Positions 7,050 through 13,871 are shown, numbered from the stretch's first letter. The stretch is 24,962 nt of DNA from Bacillota bacterium (GCA_023436305.1 JAEZJQ010000125.1:1-24962); one strand, 5' to 3'. The notes: a model not told the origin generated them from the sequence alone. A program made the numbers and translations.

Positions 7050-8381
7050 TTAATTCAACATTTCACGCTGAAGCTTGCTAATCCGAACCTTGGTGATTCT
7101 CCGCTCCTCCACATCTTCCACCTGGAATGAATAATTTCCGTATTCTATCATTGGTTTCTCGTCCTCCGTAGGTATCCGCCCCAGATGAGCCAGGACAAAA
7201 CCACCCAGGGTATCATAGTCGCCATGCGGCAGTTTGATGTCCAGAATTTCCTGAACCATCTCCAAATCAGTGATCCCCTCAACTAAAAAAGTATTTTCAT
7301 CAAGTTTCTCAAGTTCCTTCTCTTCTTCATCATGTTCATCACAGATGTTTCCAACGATCTCCTCCAATAAATCCTCGATGGTTACGATACCGGCAGTTCC
7401 ACCGTATTCGTCGATTACCACCGCCATCCGGCTTTTTTTCTTCTGCAATTCTTTAAAAAGCTCGTCCGTTTTCTTAAAAGAAGGCACCAAATAAGCTTCA
7501 CGAATAAATTTTTTCAGGCTAAATCCGGAAACAACGGAATTTTTTAATACCGGAATTAAATCCCGCACATGGAGTACTCCTACGATATTATCAATGGTAT
7601 TTTCATATACGGGTATCCGGGAAAACTTTTCCGTAATTACAGTATTGACTACCGTCTCAAAATCCGCATCCAACGGCAGCGCAACTACGTCGGTCCGGTG
7701 AGTCATTACTTCGGAGACAGAGGTGTTGTCAAATTCAAAAATATTATTAATCATCTCTTTTTCGATACTTCGAATTACTCCTTTTTCTTGGCCCACATCA
7801 ACCATTAACCGAATTTCCTCTTCGGAAATTTTTTCTTCATTGAACGCCGGGTTACCGCCGAGAAGTTTAATCACCAGGTTGGTGGAGAAGCTTAAGAACT
7901 TAACGAATGGCCCGGCTACCTTGGCGAGAACGCAAATTGGAGAAACCGCCAACCAAGTTATTCTTTCCGGTTTTTGCATTGCCAGCCGCTTCGGAACCAA
8001 TTCCCCCAAAACCAGTTGGAAATACGAGAGAATCAAGGTAATCACAATGACCGCGATCATTGTAATAATGGTTTGATCCAGCGGTATTCCGGTGGACTGC
8101 AGCCACTGTGATAAGTTATCGGCAAAACTCTCCGCCGCTACCGCACTCGCCAGTAAACCTGCCAAGGTGACCCCCACTTGAATGGTGGCCAGAAACTTGC
8201 TGGGTTCATTGATTAAACTATGCAGTAACTTGGCTTTTTTGTTGCCTTCCTCGGCCATTTTCCGGATTTTTTGGGCGTTGACGGAGATTATGGCGATCTC
8301 CGAAGCCGCAAAAAAAGCGTTAATCCCGATGAGCACAAACAATAACAAGAATTGCGATAAAATACTACTGTCCGGGTCCAT
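7050..8381 (-). CDS. CNNM/CorC-type transporter-like protein (DUF21-CBS-CorC_HlyC), 'hemolysin' family
   Basis: The 443-residue protein has the standard domain order of the family. A DUF21/CNNM membrane domain (about 1-200) has four hydrophobic segments and the family motif VLGELVPKR. A CBS pair (about 215-335) includes IPVYENTIDNIVGVLHVRDL and VVIDEYGGTAGIVTIEDLLEEIVG. A C-terminal CorC_HlyC domain (about 355-435) has HGDYDTLGG. Relatives are linked to magnesium or cobalt export and ion homeostasis. The old hemolysin label is not a reliable function. The ATG has a strong GAGGAGT site 7 bases upstream. The gene has its own promoter and a roughly 190-base leader with a terminator just before the ribosome binding site, so expression is probably attenuated by some signal. 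Confidence 0.92.
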   Translation of the reverse strand: MDPDSSILSQFLLLFVLIGINAFFAASEIAIISVNAQKIRKMAEEGNKKAKLLHSLINEPSKFLATIQVGVTLAGLLASAVAAESFADNLSQWLQSTGIPLDQTIITMIAVIVITLILSYFQLVLGELVPKRLAMQKPERITWLAVSPICVLAKVAGPFVKFLSFSTNLVIKLLGGNPAFNEEKISEEEIRLMVDVGQEKGVIRSIEKEMINNIFEFDNTSVSEVMTHRTDVVALPLDADFETVVNTVITEKFSRIPVYENTIDNIVGVLHVRDLIPVLKNSVVSGFSLKKFIREAYLVPSFKKTDELFKELQKKKSRMAVVIDEYGGTAGIVTIEDLLEEIVGNICDEHDEEEKELEKLDENTFLVEGITDLEMVQEILDIKLPHGDYDTLGGFVLAHLGRIPTEDEKPMIEYGNYSFQVEDVEERRITKVRISKLQREMLN

Positions 8382-8569
8382 TCATCGTTACTCCTCTCGA
8401 ATAAAAAAAGACTTTTCATTAGCTTCAGCTACGAAAGTCATCTTTTGAAGTCATGCTTAAATGACAAATTACACCAGTTACAACCGGCGTATTGTTTTAT
8501 CGAACTATTATTATCAGGGAGTTCCTCCATTGAGATATCATCCTGTTTTCAATTAATTTTATGATTTAA
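8382..8569 (-). promoter_or_regulatory. structured leader RNA with terminator, possible riboswitch or attenuator
   Basis: The transcript before the CNNM gene can form several hairpins. One is at 8490-8471 (7-bp stem with G-U pairs), one at 8465-8450 (GTCAT/ATGAC) and one is a small GGAG-GAA-CTCC hairpin near 8525. The last is an intrinsic terminator at 8439-8410, with a stem of GACTTT/AAAGTC plus an inner GTAGC/GCTA helix and seven Ts at 8409-8403. The terminator ends about 10 bases before the GAGGAGT ribosome binding site. A competing helix is possible: CTTCA (8450-8446) with TGAAG (8427-8423), which would break the terminator. I could not match it to M-box, yybP-ykoY, ydaO, fluoride or other known classes. 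Confidence 0.5.
8403..8439 (-). terminator. intrinsic terminator inside the CNNM leader
   Basis: GACTTT pairs with AAAGTC around an inner TAGCT/AGCTA helix. Seven Ts follow on the minus strand. Its place upstream of the coding region, not after a gene, points to conditional termination. No gene on the minus strand ends just before it. Confidence 0.7.
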
Positions 8570-8598
8570 ATATTATAATAAAAAGGTTCGAAAGTCAA
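8570..8598 (-). promoter_or_regulatory. promoter of the CNNM gene
   Basis: On the minus strand TTGACT (8598-8593) is followed after 17 bases by TAATAT (8575-8570); a TATAAT also occurs at 15-base spacing (8577-8572). Confidence 0.55.
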
Positions 8599-8680
8599 GA
8601 AACTCCTATAAGCTTTCTTTTCCAATCCCAGTTAATCATCGGCAACGTTCGGCTAAATGGGGTGCATAATAAAAATTTAA

Positions 8681-8712
8681 TTGTAAACCAATTTAATAAT
8701 ATCGGTTGACAA
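8681..8712 (+). promoter_or_regulatory. BirA biotin-repressor operator
   Basis: TTGTAAACC (8681-8689), 14 bases, then GGTTGACAA (8704-8712) closely fits the BirA operator of Bacteria (TTGTAAACC-N14/15-GGTTTACAA type). The right arm contains the -35 hexamer of the promoter driving bioY. In families where this is known, biotinyl-AMP-bound BirA represses transcription. The birA gene is not in the window. Confidence 0.85.
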
Positions 8713-8734
8713 TCATTGAGTTATTGGTTAGAAT
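8706..8734 (+). promoter_or_regulatory. promoter of the bioY operon
   Basis: A perfect TTGACA (8706-8711), 17 bases, and TAGAAT (8729-8734). The -35 lies within the BirA operator. Confidence 0.85.
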
Positions 8735-8781
8735 TTCTTTAAAAATGTATTCGTGATGAATCCAAAAAAGGATGGTGCAAT

Positions 8782-9357
8782 ATGTCTCAACATCAACCAC
8801 CGAATCTGCGCATGATGGTTTTTGCTTCTCTTTTTACCGCGTTAATTGTCATTGGGGGCTATCTCAGCTTCCCGATTCCCGTTAGTCCCTTACCCATCGT
8901 ATTGGCGGATTTGTTTGTCATGCTTGCCGGGTTAGTCCTGGGAGCATCCTGGGGGAGCGCCAGTGTGGGAATGTTTCTCTTCATCGGCGCTTTAGGCATT
9001 CCGGTTTTCACGGGCGGCAAAGCGGGATTGGCGGCTTTGTTCGGGACCACCGGCGGTTTTTTATTCGGATATTTAATTGGAGCCTTCGTTATCGGGCTGA
9101 TCTCCGGCAAAGGAAAACCTTTGTTTATCAAAGATTTAATTGCTTTAATCGCCTTCAATATCATTATATTCGGACTGGGTGTTCCTTGGCTCAAACTAGT
9201 TTTGAAGGTAACCTGGGATAAAGCCTTGACCTTCGGACTTTTGCCCTATATTCCGGGCAATAGCATTAAAACGGTTGCAGCCTTGGTTTTGATCCAAGCG
9301 CTGCGCCCCTTGCTTATGATCAAAAAGCCATCCCCAAGGACGGTAGAACTACAATGA
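8782..9357 (+). CDS. bioY: BioY biotin transporter, ECF S component
   Basis: BioY is the substrate-binding membrane subunit of the biotin energy-coupling factor transporter. The 191-residue, strongly hydrophobic protein has about six membrane segments. It shows the BioY pattern SFPIPVSPLPIVLADLFVMLAGLVLG-like near residue 30-55, here with PIPVSPLPI and the conserved LAGLVLGASWGSASVGMFLFIGALGIPVF region, plus LGVPWL near residue 135. A BirA operator and promoter stand directly upstream. AAGGA lies 9 bases before the ATG. The stop overlaps the start of the ATPase gene (ATGA at 9354-9357), so the two are probably translationally coupled. Confidence 0.95.
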   Translation: MSQHQPPNLRMMVFASLFTALIVIGGYLSFPIPVSPLPIVLADLFVMLAGLVLGASWGSASVGMFLFIGALGIPVFTGGKAGLAALFGTTGGFLFGYLIGAFVIGLISGKGKPLFIKDLIALIAFNIIIFGLGVPWLKLVLKVTWDKALTFGLLPYIPGNSIKTVAALVLIQALRPLLMIKKPSPRTVELQ

Positions 9358-10103
9358 CCTACCTGGAAACGCGGCAATTGACTTATATTTTCCCAAATGG
9401 AACCGTGGCTATCGATGATATTAACCTTTCCATCGAATCCGGCGAATTTGTAATCATCGCCGGGGCCAACGGTTCGGGAAAAACCGTTCTAACACGGCAT
9501 TTTAACGGGCTGCTGCTTCCTTCCAGGGGACAGGTACTCCTGAAAGGAGTACCTATCACTAAAGATCTTACCTACACCCGGAAAAACATCGGATTGGTTT
9601 TTCAAAATTCCGATAGTCAAATTGTTGGCCAAACAGTGGCCGAGGATGTGGCCTTCGGCCCCGAAAACCTTAAATTACCGCGCCGGGAAGTGGAGACCCG
9701 CGTTCAAGAGTCTCTGGAAGCTGTAGGATTAAGCGCCTTGGCTAATCTCCAGCCCCACGCCTTGTCCGGCGGCCAAAAACGCAAACTGGCGGTGGCGGGT
9801 GTGCTGGCCATGAAACCCAAAGTTATCATTTTTGATGAGCCTTTCACCGGACTGGATTATCCGGGGGGCCTTCAGGTGTTGCAACAGATTGTCAGCCTGC
9901 ATCAAAGCGGACACACCATCATTTTGGTAACTCACGAACTGGATAAGATACTGGCCCATGCCACCCGGCTGATCATTATGGAAAAAGGACGCATCGTCAA
10001 GGACGGCAATCCCGGCCAACTCATTGAAGAAGTGGAATTATACGGCATCAAAAAGCCCTACGGAGAAAATCGAAAGGTTGAAACCATGACATGGCTGAGT
10101 TAA
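9354..10103 (+). CDS. bioM: ECF transporter ATPase (BioM/EcfA-type)
   Basis: This is the ATP-hydrolysing subunit powering biotin uptake. The Walker A motif is GANGSGKT (37-44), the Q-loop VFQNSDSQ (about 82-89), the ABC signature LSGGQ (137-141) and Walker B VIIFDEP (157-163), followed by a switch His in LVTHELDK. The Q-loop form NSDxQ is typical of ECF/CbiO ATPases. The length of 249 is shorter than the usual 270-290 of EcfA. It overlaps bioY by 4 bases and EcfT by 13 bases. Only one ATPase gene is present, so the complex would use an ATPase homodimer, as in the BioMNY systems of some Proteobacteria. That assignment is inference from gene order. Confidence 0.92.
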   Translation: MTYLETRQLTYIFPNGTVAIDDINLSIESGEFVIIAGANGSGKTVLTRHFNGLLLPSRGQVLLKGVPITKDLTYTRKNIGLVFQNSDSQIVGQTVAEDVAFGPENLKLPRREVETRVQESLEAVGLSALANLQPHALSGGQKRKLAVAGVLAMKPKVIIFDEPFTGLDYPGGLQVLQQIVSLHQSGHTIILVTHELDKILAHATRLIIMEKGRIVKDGNPGQLIEEVELYGIKKPYGENRKVETMTWLS

Positions 10104-10870
10104 ATATTTTTCATTATATGCCGAAAAAATCGCCCCCCGCCCGCGCGCTAATCCACGACATGGACGGCCGGATAAAGCTGCTTTGTATGATTTTATATAC
10201 AATAACCGTAACTCTAACCACCGGGGGATTTGATTTAACCATTTTAACATCGGTATTGGCCATTGGATTGATAGGTTCCGGTCTGCCTGTGAAAAGACTC
10301 GTTTCCGAAATCAAATATTTTCTTTTTTTCATTATTATCATCATTGTGTTTCGTTCATGGAGTGTTCCGGGCACCCCCGTTCCCTATCTCCCAATTCACG
10401 GTTTTTCCTGGGAAGGTTTGGTTTCCGGATTATTCTTCGGCTGGAAGCTGATTCTGATTATAGGGATATGTGCTGTTCTGACCGGGACCACTTCACTGGC
10501 CTCATTAAAAAATGTGATCGAGTGGTGTCTCCGCCCCATTCCTTTTATCCGGGAAGCCCGGGTGGCCACTATGTTCAGCCTTACTTTCGTGCTGATCCCG
10601 CTGATTTTTGACCAGGCCGCAGAGATGCTGGACGCCCAAAAAGCCCGGGGTATTGAAAATCGTAAAAACCCAGTGTTACGGATCAGCTTTTTAGCATTGC
10701 CACTATTGCTCCAGACTTTTCGGCGCGCCGATGAAATGGTGCTGGCCATGGAATCCCGATGTTACTCGGAAGAACGGACCCCGGCGTATTTCCAGACGAA
10801 TTTCAAAGATTGGCTGGTGTTAGGGTTTACGGGGTTCATTTGTGCGCTGGTCTTTTTCAGGGTTTTTTAA
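10091..10870 (+). CDS. bioN: ECF transporter transmembrane protein EcfT (BioN-type)
   Basis: EcfT/BioN couples the ATPases to the S component. The 259-residue protein has four to five hydrophobic segments (about 30-60, 75-90, 110-130, 155-175, 235-257). It carries the two ARG-type coupling-helix signatures: DAQKARGIE (ARG at 185-187) and AMESRCYSE (SRC at 222-224). The reading frame begins inside the ATPase gene, overlapping it by 13 bases. Together with bioY and bioM it forms one operon that ends at a bidirectional terminator at 10936-10965. A dedicated transporter of this kind differs from the shared ecfA1-ecfA2-ecfT module beside ribosomal genes in many Firmicutes. Confidence 0.92.
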   Translation: MAELNIFHYMPKKSPPARALIHDMDGRIKLLCMILYTITVTLTTGGFDLTILTSVLAIGLIGSGLPVKRLVSEIKYFLFFIIIIIVFRSWSVPGTPVPYLPIHGFSWEGLVSGLFFGWKLILIIGICAVLTGTTSLASLKNVIEWCLRPIPFIREARVATMFSLTFVLIPLIFDQAAEMLDAQKARGIENRKNPVLRISFLALPLLLQTFRRADEMVLAMESRCYSEERTPAYFQTNFKDWLVLGFTGFICALVFFRVF

Positions 10871-10935
10871 AATCATGGTTAAAAGAGACTTTATTTCGTC
10901 TGGTTCGTACCTTTGGTGGTTAACGCTGAATATAC

Positions 10936-10965
10936 AAAAAATACTCCCTAGCGGGAGTAATTTTT
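10936..10965. terminator. bidirectional intrinsic terminator
   Basis: TACTCCC (10942-10948) pairs with GGGAGTA (10953-10959) around a TAGC loop. A-run on the left and T-run on the right extend the stem, so it can stop both the bioY operon and the minus-strand gene ending at 11007. Confidence 0.85.
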
Positions 10966-11006
10966 AAAAGGCTGCTGGAAATTCCGAATCCACTTTACGG
11001 AACTCA

Positions 11007-11540
11007 TTATCCGACCTCTTTTTCAATCAATAACCGAACCAAATTGGGATATTTCCGGGCCAGCTTTTTCGTCCAAAACGGAGCGGCTTCTTTCAGCCGC
11101 TTTTTTCTAATTTTACCCACCAAATGCTGGGGCTGGCTATAATACCAACAACTCACCAGCGTATAGAACTCGTAATAATTTCGGCCTTCGAGGGTAACAT
11201 TCCGGGGCAGGCCGTAGGAGTATAAAACCTCATTAAATCCTGTCTCCGCCAACTTGTCGGTCTTTTCCGAAACTTTTTCCCGGACCACCTGATATCCCTG
11301 CTCCAATAGATAGTTCTCAAAAGGGTCGAAAATTTCGCCCCGACATAGTCGAACCGGATCCGCCTTAGAAATGGCTAATTCCAGAAACGCTTCTTTTAAT
11401 AGTTTGGTGGCATAACCGACCCGTTCGTGAATATGCGGGGGAATATAATAATACCAATACCTTCCAGATTCAACATGGTGAATTACCAATACTTCAGGCC
11501 CAATAAAACAACCGCCTCCAGCGTCATCAACTTCAAACAT
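11007..11540 (-). CDS. uncharacterised 177-residue protein, possible RNase H-like fold
   Basis: No named family is recognised. The product starts MFEVDDAGGGCFIGPEVLVI, a paired-Asp beta strand followed by a Gly-rich turn, as in the first strand of RNase H-like folds. It continues with HVESGRYWYYYIPPHI, then a helix, then VRLCRGEIFDPFENYLLEQGY and a basic C-terminus (KIRKKRLKE, FWTKKLARKYP). These suggest a small nucleic-acid-related alpha/beta protein, but this is a guess from residue patterns. There is no signal peptide or membrane helix. The start is the ATG at 11538-11540, because AAAGGA lies 8 bases upstream; the frame stays open to a weak TTG at 11624. It has its own promoter (11660-11688) and ends at the bidirectional terminator shared with bioN. 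Confidence 0.7.
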   Translation of the reverse strand: MFEVDDAGGGCFIGPEVLVIHHVESGRYWYYYIPPHIHERVGYATKLLKEAFLELAISKADPVRLCRGEIFDPFENYLLEQGYQVVREKVSEKTDKLAETGFNEVLYSYGLPRNVTLEGRNYYEFYTLVSCWYYSQPQHLVGKIRKKRLKEAAPFWTKKLARKYPNLVRLLIEKEVG

Positions 11541-11659
11541 TATCCTGTTCCTTTCTAACCACCGATTTAAAAGATTTAGCGGAGACATAATCGAACCAAT
11601 ATGTGTAAATCCGATAAATCCCAATCCATAAAACCTTCTATTAAAATATTATTCATTAA

Positions 11660-11688
11660 AAATTAATGGAATAACTGACTTTTGTCAA
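11660..11688 (-). promoter_or_regulatory. promoter of the 177-residue protein gene
   Basis: On the minus strand a perfect TTGACA (11688-11683) is followed after 17 bases by TAATTT (11665-11660). The leader would be about 115 bases long and contains a possible 17-codon upstream frame beginning near 11633. Confidence 0.5.
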
Positions 11689-11906
11689 TAATATTCTATA
11701 ACCAGGGAATCGGTGATAATAACAATATACACTTCCATCAGCCATATTTCAAGAGTTATCGGAACCGGCCGTTTGTTAAATAAATCCGCAATAATTAAAA
11801 TATCCTTGGTAAGGAATAATTCATAAAAAATGAAGAAACGGCACGGAAGTTGTGTTCCGATATAATAAGATTCCACATTTTCCTTAACCGTTAGTCGATT
11901 CTTCAT
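11685..11906 (-). CDS. doubtful small ORF, AT-rich
   Basis: A 73-codon frame (MKNRLTVKENVESYYIG...) fills most of an AT-rich gap between two divergent genes. It is rich in Ile, Leu, Tyr and Phe in its second half. A GTG at 11915 gives three more residues. No ribosome binding site is convincing, no family is recognised, and the base composition is more AT-rich than the neighbours. The stop abuts the TTGACA of the next promoter. It may be chance. Confidence 0.2.
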   Translation of the reverse strand: MKNRLTVKENVESYYIGTQLPCRFFIFYELFLTKDILIIADLFNKRPVPITLEIWLMEVYIVIITDSLVIEYY

Positions 11907-11944
11907 ATCAAACACTTCAACATCGATTCGATGGAGGGATAAGA

Positions 11945-12460
11945 ATGGGGATTATCTTGGATATTCAGGAACTGGATCGATTCGCCACCCAATGGCGCCG
12001 GGGGAATCAACGTATCGTCCTGACCAACGGTTGTTTTGATCTGGTCCACGCGGGACACTTGCATACGTTCCGCGAGGCTAAAAAATGGGGGGACATCCTG
12101 GTGGTTGGGATTAATAGTGATCGCTCGGTAAAAGCCTTAAAAGGCGATTTCCGTCCCATAATTTCCCAAACAGACCGCCTAGCATTGCTTTCTGCCCTGG
12201 AACCTATCGATTTTGTAACTGTCTTTGACGATGATACCGCCGGTAACTTATTAGAAAAAATTCGCCCTCACGTTTATGTAAAAGGCGGCGATTATTCCCT
12301 GGATACCTTACCCGAAAAACCTATCCTGGTCCGCTTCAACATCCCGGTAAAATTCACGCCCTTAATTCCCGGCATCTCCACCACCGAAATCATCCGTAAA
12401 ATCAGGTTGTCACCAACAACACCACCGCCATCGCCGCAATTCCCTCACCACGCCCGGTAA
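11945..12460 (+). CDS. rfaE2: RfaE2/HldE-C-type nucleotidyltransferase (heptose-1-phosphate adenylyltransferase-like)
   Basis: The enzyme transfers a nucleotide to a sugar phosphate; the closest named role is D-glycero-beta-D-manno-heptose 1-phosphate adenylyltransferase, which makes ADP-heptose for surface glycans. It has the cytidylyltransferase-fold motifs NGCFDLVHAGH (28-38, with HxGH), VGINSDRSV (about 54-62), VKGGDY (112-117) and GISTTEII (143-150). It lacks the kinase half found in fused HldE. GGAGGG stands 7 bases before the ATG. The last 16 residues are low complexity (PTTPPPSPQFPHH) and are encoded by DNA that is also the 3' end of ispF on the other strand (59-base overlap). The natural end of the fold is probably near residue 154. 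No other heptose gene is in the window. Confidence 0.85.
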   Translation: MGIILDIQELDRFATQWRRGNQRIVLTNGCFDLVHAGHLHTFREAKKWGDILVVGINSDRSVKALKGDFRPIISQTDRLALLSALEPIDFVTVFDDDTAGNLLEKIRPHVYVKGGDYSLDTLPEKPILVRFNIPVKFTPLIPGISTTEIIRKIRLSPTTPPPSPQFPHHAR

Positions 12461-12875
12461 ATCCCAATCCTTCGGTGGTGGTCGCTTTGATGTTTATCCG
12501 GGCCGTCTCAACTCCGGTAATCCTTGCCAAGGTTTCCCGCATTTCCGGAATGTAACCGGCCAATTTCGGGCGCTGGGCAATGATGGTGGCATCCAGATTG
12601 GCGATGGTAAAACCGGAATTATCGATGAGGCGCATCACCTGTTTTAATAATTCGGTACTTTGAATATTCAAATATGCCGGATCGTTATCAGGAAAATGCC
12701 GCCCGATATCCCCGGCGCCAATTGCTCCCAGTAAGGCGTCCATGACGGCGTGAATGAGGACATCGGCGTCCGAATGGCCTAATAAGCCTAATTCATAAGG
12801 AACAGTAACTCCGCCCAAAACCAGGGACCGTCCGGGTACTAACCGGTGAACATCAAAACCCTGTCCGATTCGCAT
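12402..12875 (-). CDS. ispF: 2-C-methyl-D-erythritol 2,4-cyclodiphosphate synthase
   Basis: IspF catalyses the cyclisation step of the non-mevalonate (MEP) isoprenoid pathway in the cytoplasm. The 157-residue length is normal. Metal-binding residues are present: Asp8 and His10 in GFDVHR and His42 in DADVLIHAV, with the HSDAD motif (34-38). DIGRHFPDND, IIAQRPKL and ATTTEGLGFTGRGEGIAA match the family. AAGGAGG lies 6 bases before the ATG. It follows ispD by 30 bases, so the two are co-transcribed. Its last 59 bases overlap the 3' end of the rfaE2-like gene on the other strand. Confidence 0.97.
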   Translation of the reverse strand: MRIGQGFDVHRLVPGRSLVLGGVTVPYELGLLGHSDADVLIHAVMDALLGAIGAGDIGRHFPDNDPAYLNIQSTELLKQVMRLIDNSGFTIANLDATIIAQRPKLAGYIPEMRETLARITGVETARINIKATTTEGLGFTGRGEGIAAMAVVLLVTT

Positions 12876-12905
12876 TCTTTCTCCTCCTTGAAACGTCCTT
12901 CTCCC

Positions 12906-13673
12906 TTATGTACAAGACCTTCCATCACAGCGCCCCCGCAGAATGGCCTCGGCAAAGATTAAATCCTCGGGAGTGGTTATTTTAAGATTCTCATAAGATC
13001 CTTCGATTAATTTCACCGGGTGACCGCAATGTTCCACGATGCCGCAATCGTCGGAAAACTTGGATAAAATATGGGCCACCTGTTCATAACAAGCCGTGAT
13101 TAAATCAAAGTCAAATACCTGTGGAGTTTGAATCGCCCATAACCCGGATCTTTCAGGGGTGGAAATCACAAATCCATCCGCATCCACCTGCTTTATCGTA
13201 TCTTTGACCGGAACCCCTATACCCGCAGCCCCCCATTCCAAGCCGGCCTCGATGGCCTTCTCAAGCAACGCGGAAGTCAACAAAGCCCGGGCGGCATCAT
13301 GAATCACCACTAACCGGTGATTGGCATCCCGCCAGCCGGACCAGGATCTTAAAAATCGGAGAGCATTGGCCACCGATTGCTGCCGGTACGCGCCACCGGT
13401 AACCAGTGAAATCTTGGCAACATGCTCCGACGAAAGCGCTGCCTCTTGATTGGAGAAAGCACCGGCAAGAAATTTTTGAAATTCTTCAATTTCAAGAGGA
13501 TTCACTACCAGGACAATATGGTCAATCAGCGCCGATGATAAAAATGTATTCAAAGTATGCGCAAATACGCTTTGGCCGCATAATGACAACCAAACCTTAT
13601 TAACGCCGGTGTTCATGCGCCGGCCGCTTCCCGCCGCCGGGATTACCGCCACGATTCCTTGTAAATGGTTCAT
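12906..13673 (-). CDS. ispD: 2-C-methyl-D-erythritol 4-phosphate cytidylyltransferase
   Basis: IspD makes CDP-methylerythritol in the MEP pathway, two steps before IspF. The Gly-rich nucleotide-binding loop is PAAGSGRRM (12-20), with Lys26 in NKVWL. VIHDAARAL (HDAAR motif), GVPVKDTIK and TPQVFDF (TPQ motif) fit the family. The length of 255 is slightly above the usual 230, owing to insertions around 75-85 and a C-terminal extension (RGRCDGRSCT). AAAGGTG lies 8 bases before the ATG. A -10-like TACAAT lies upstream but no clear -35. Confidence 0.95.
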   Translation of the reverse strand: MNHLQGIVAVIPAAGSGRRMNTGVNKVWLSLCGQSVFAHTLNTFLSSALIDHIVLVVNPLEIEEFQKFLAGAFSNQEAALSSEHVAKISLVTGGAYRQQSVANALRFLRSWSGWRDANHRLVVIHDAARALLTSALLEKAIEAGLEWGAAGIGVPVKDTIKQVDADGFVISTPERSGLWAIQTPQVFDFDLITACYEQVAHILSKFSDDCGIVEHCGHPVKLIEGSYENLKITTPEDLIFAEAILRGRCDGRSCT

Positions 13674-13740
13674 TTCACAATCACCTTTAGTTGGTTATTC
13701 AAGTTTTTGTGAAAATAATCCTGCATTGTACTAAAAAATA

Positions 13741-13823
13741 GTTAACACGAAAATAGGTTCATGCGGCTCTTCCAAAGCCGATTCATGGGTGGTTGCGATA
13801 CCAATCATGTCGTGTTAGTTAAC
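13741..13823. repeat. hairpin-rich intergenic repeat, copy A
   Basis: Perfect 8-bp arms TAACACGA (13743-13750) and TCGTGTTA (13810-13817) enclose two inner hairpins: CGGCT/AGCCG (13764-13780) and GGT/ACC (13791-13802). GTTAAC occurs at both outer ends. The right half (GATACCAATCATGTCGTG) is closely similar to the element at 20480-20575. It lies between ispD and the yacL terminator. Confidence 0.5.
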
Positions 13824-13832
13824 TGGATAGTC

Positions 13833-13871
13833 ATTAAAAAGAAGAAGGATGACGGATTGGTCAGCCTTCTT
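13833..13871 (-). terminator. intrinsic terminator of yacL
   Basis: AAGAAGG (13842-13848) and CCTTCTT (13865-13871) form a stem, with further GAC/GTC pairing inside. A T-run follows on the minus strand. It lies about 40 bases after the yacL stop. Confidence 0.75.

Noticed and set aside
8382..8569. CNNM leader considered as M-box, yybP-ykoY, ydaO, fluoride or guanidine riboswitch
   Set aside because: None of the conserved core strings I can recall for those classes is present, so no class is assigned.
9729..10019. Minus-strand 96-codon frame in the ATPase gene
   Set aside because: It is antisense to Walker B and the signature of a certain ATPase, with no ribosome binding site.
13741..13823. 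Cloverleaf-like fold considered as a tRNA
   Set aside because: There is no T-loop GGTTCGANTCC, no anticodon loop pattern and no CCA-proximal acceptor stem on either strand.
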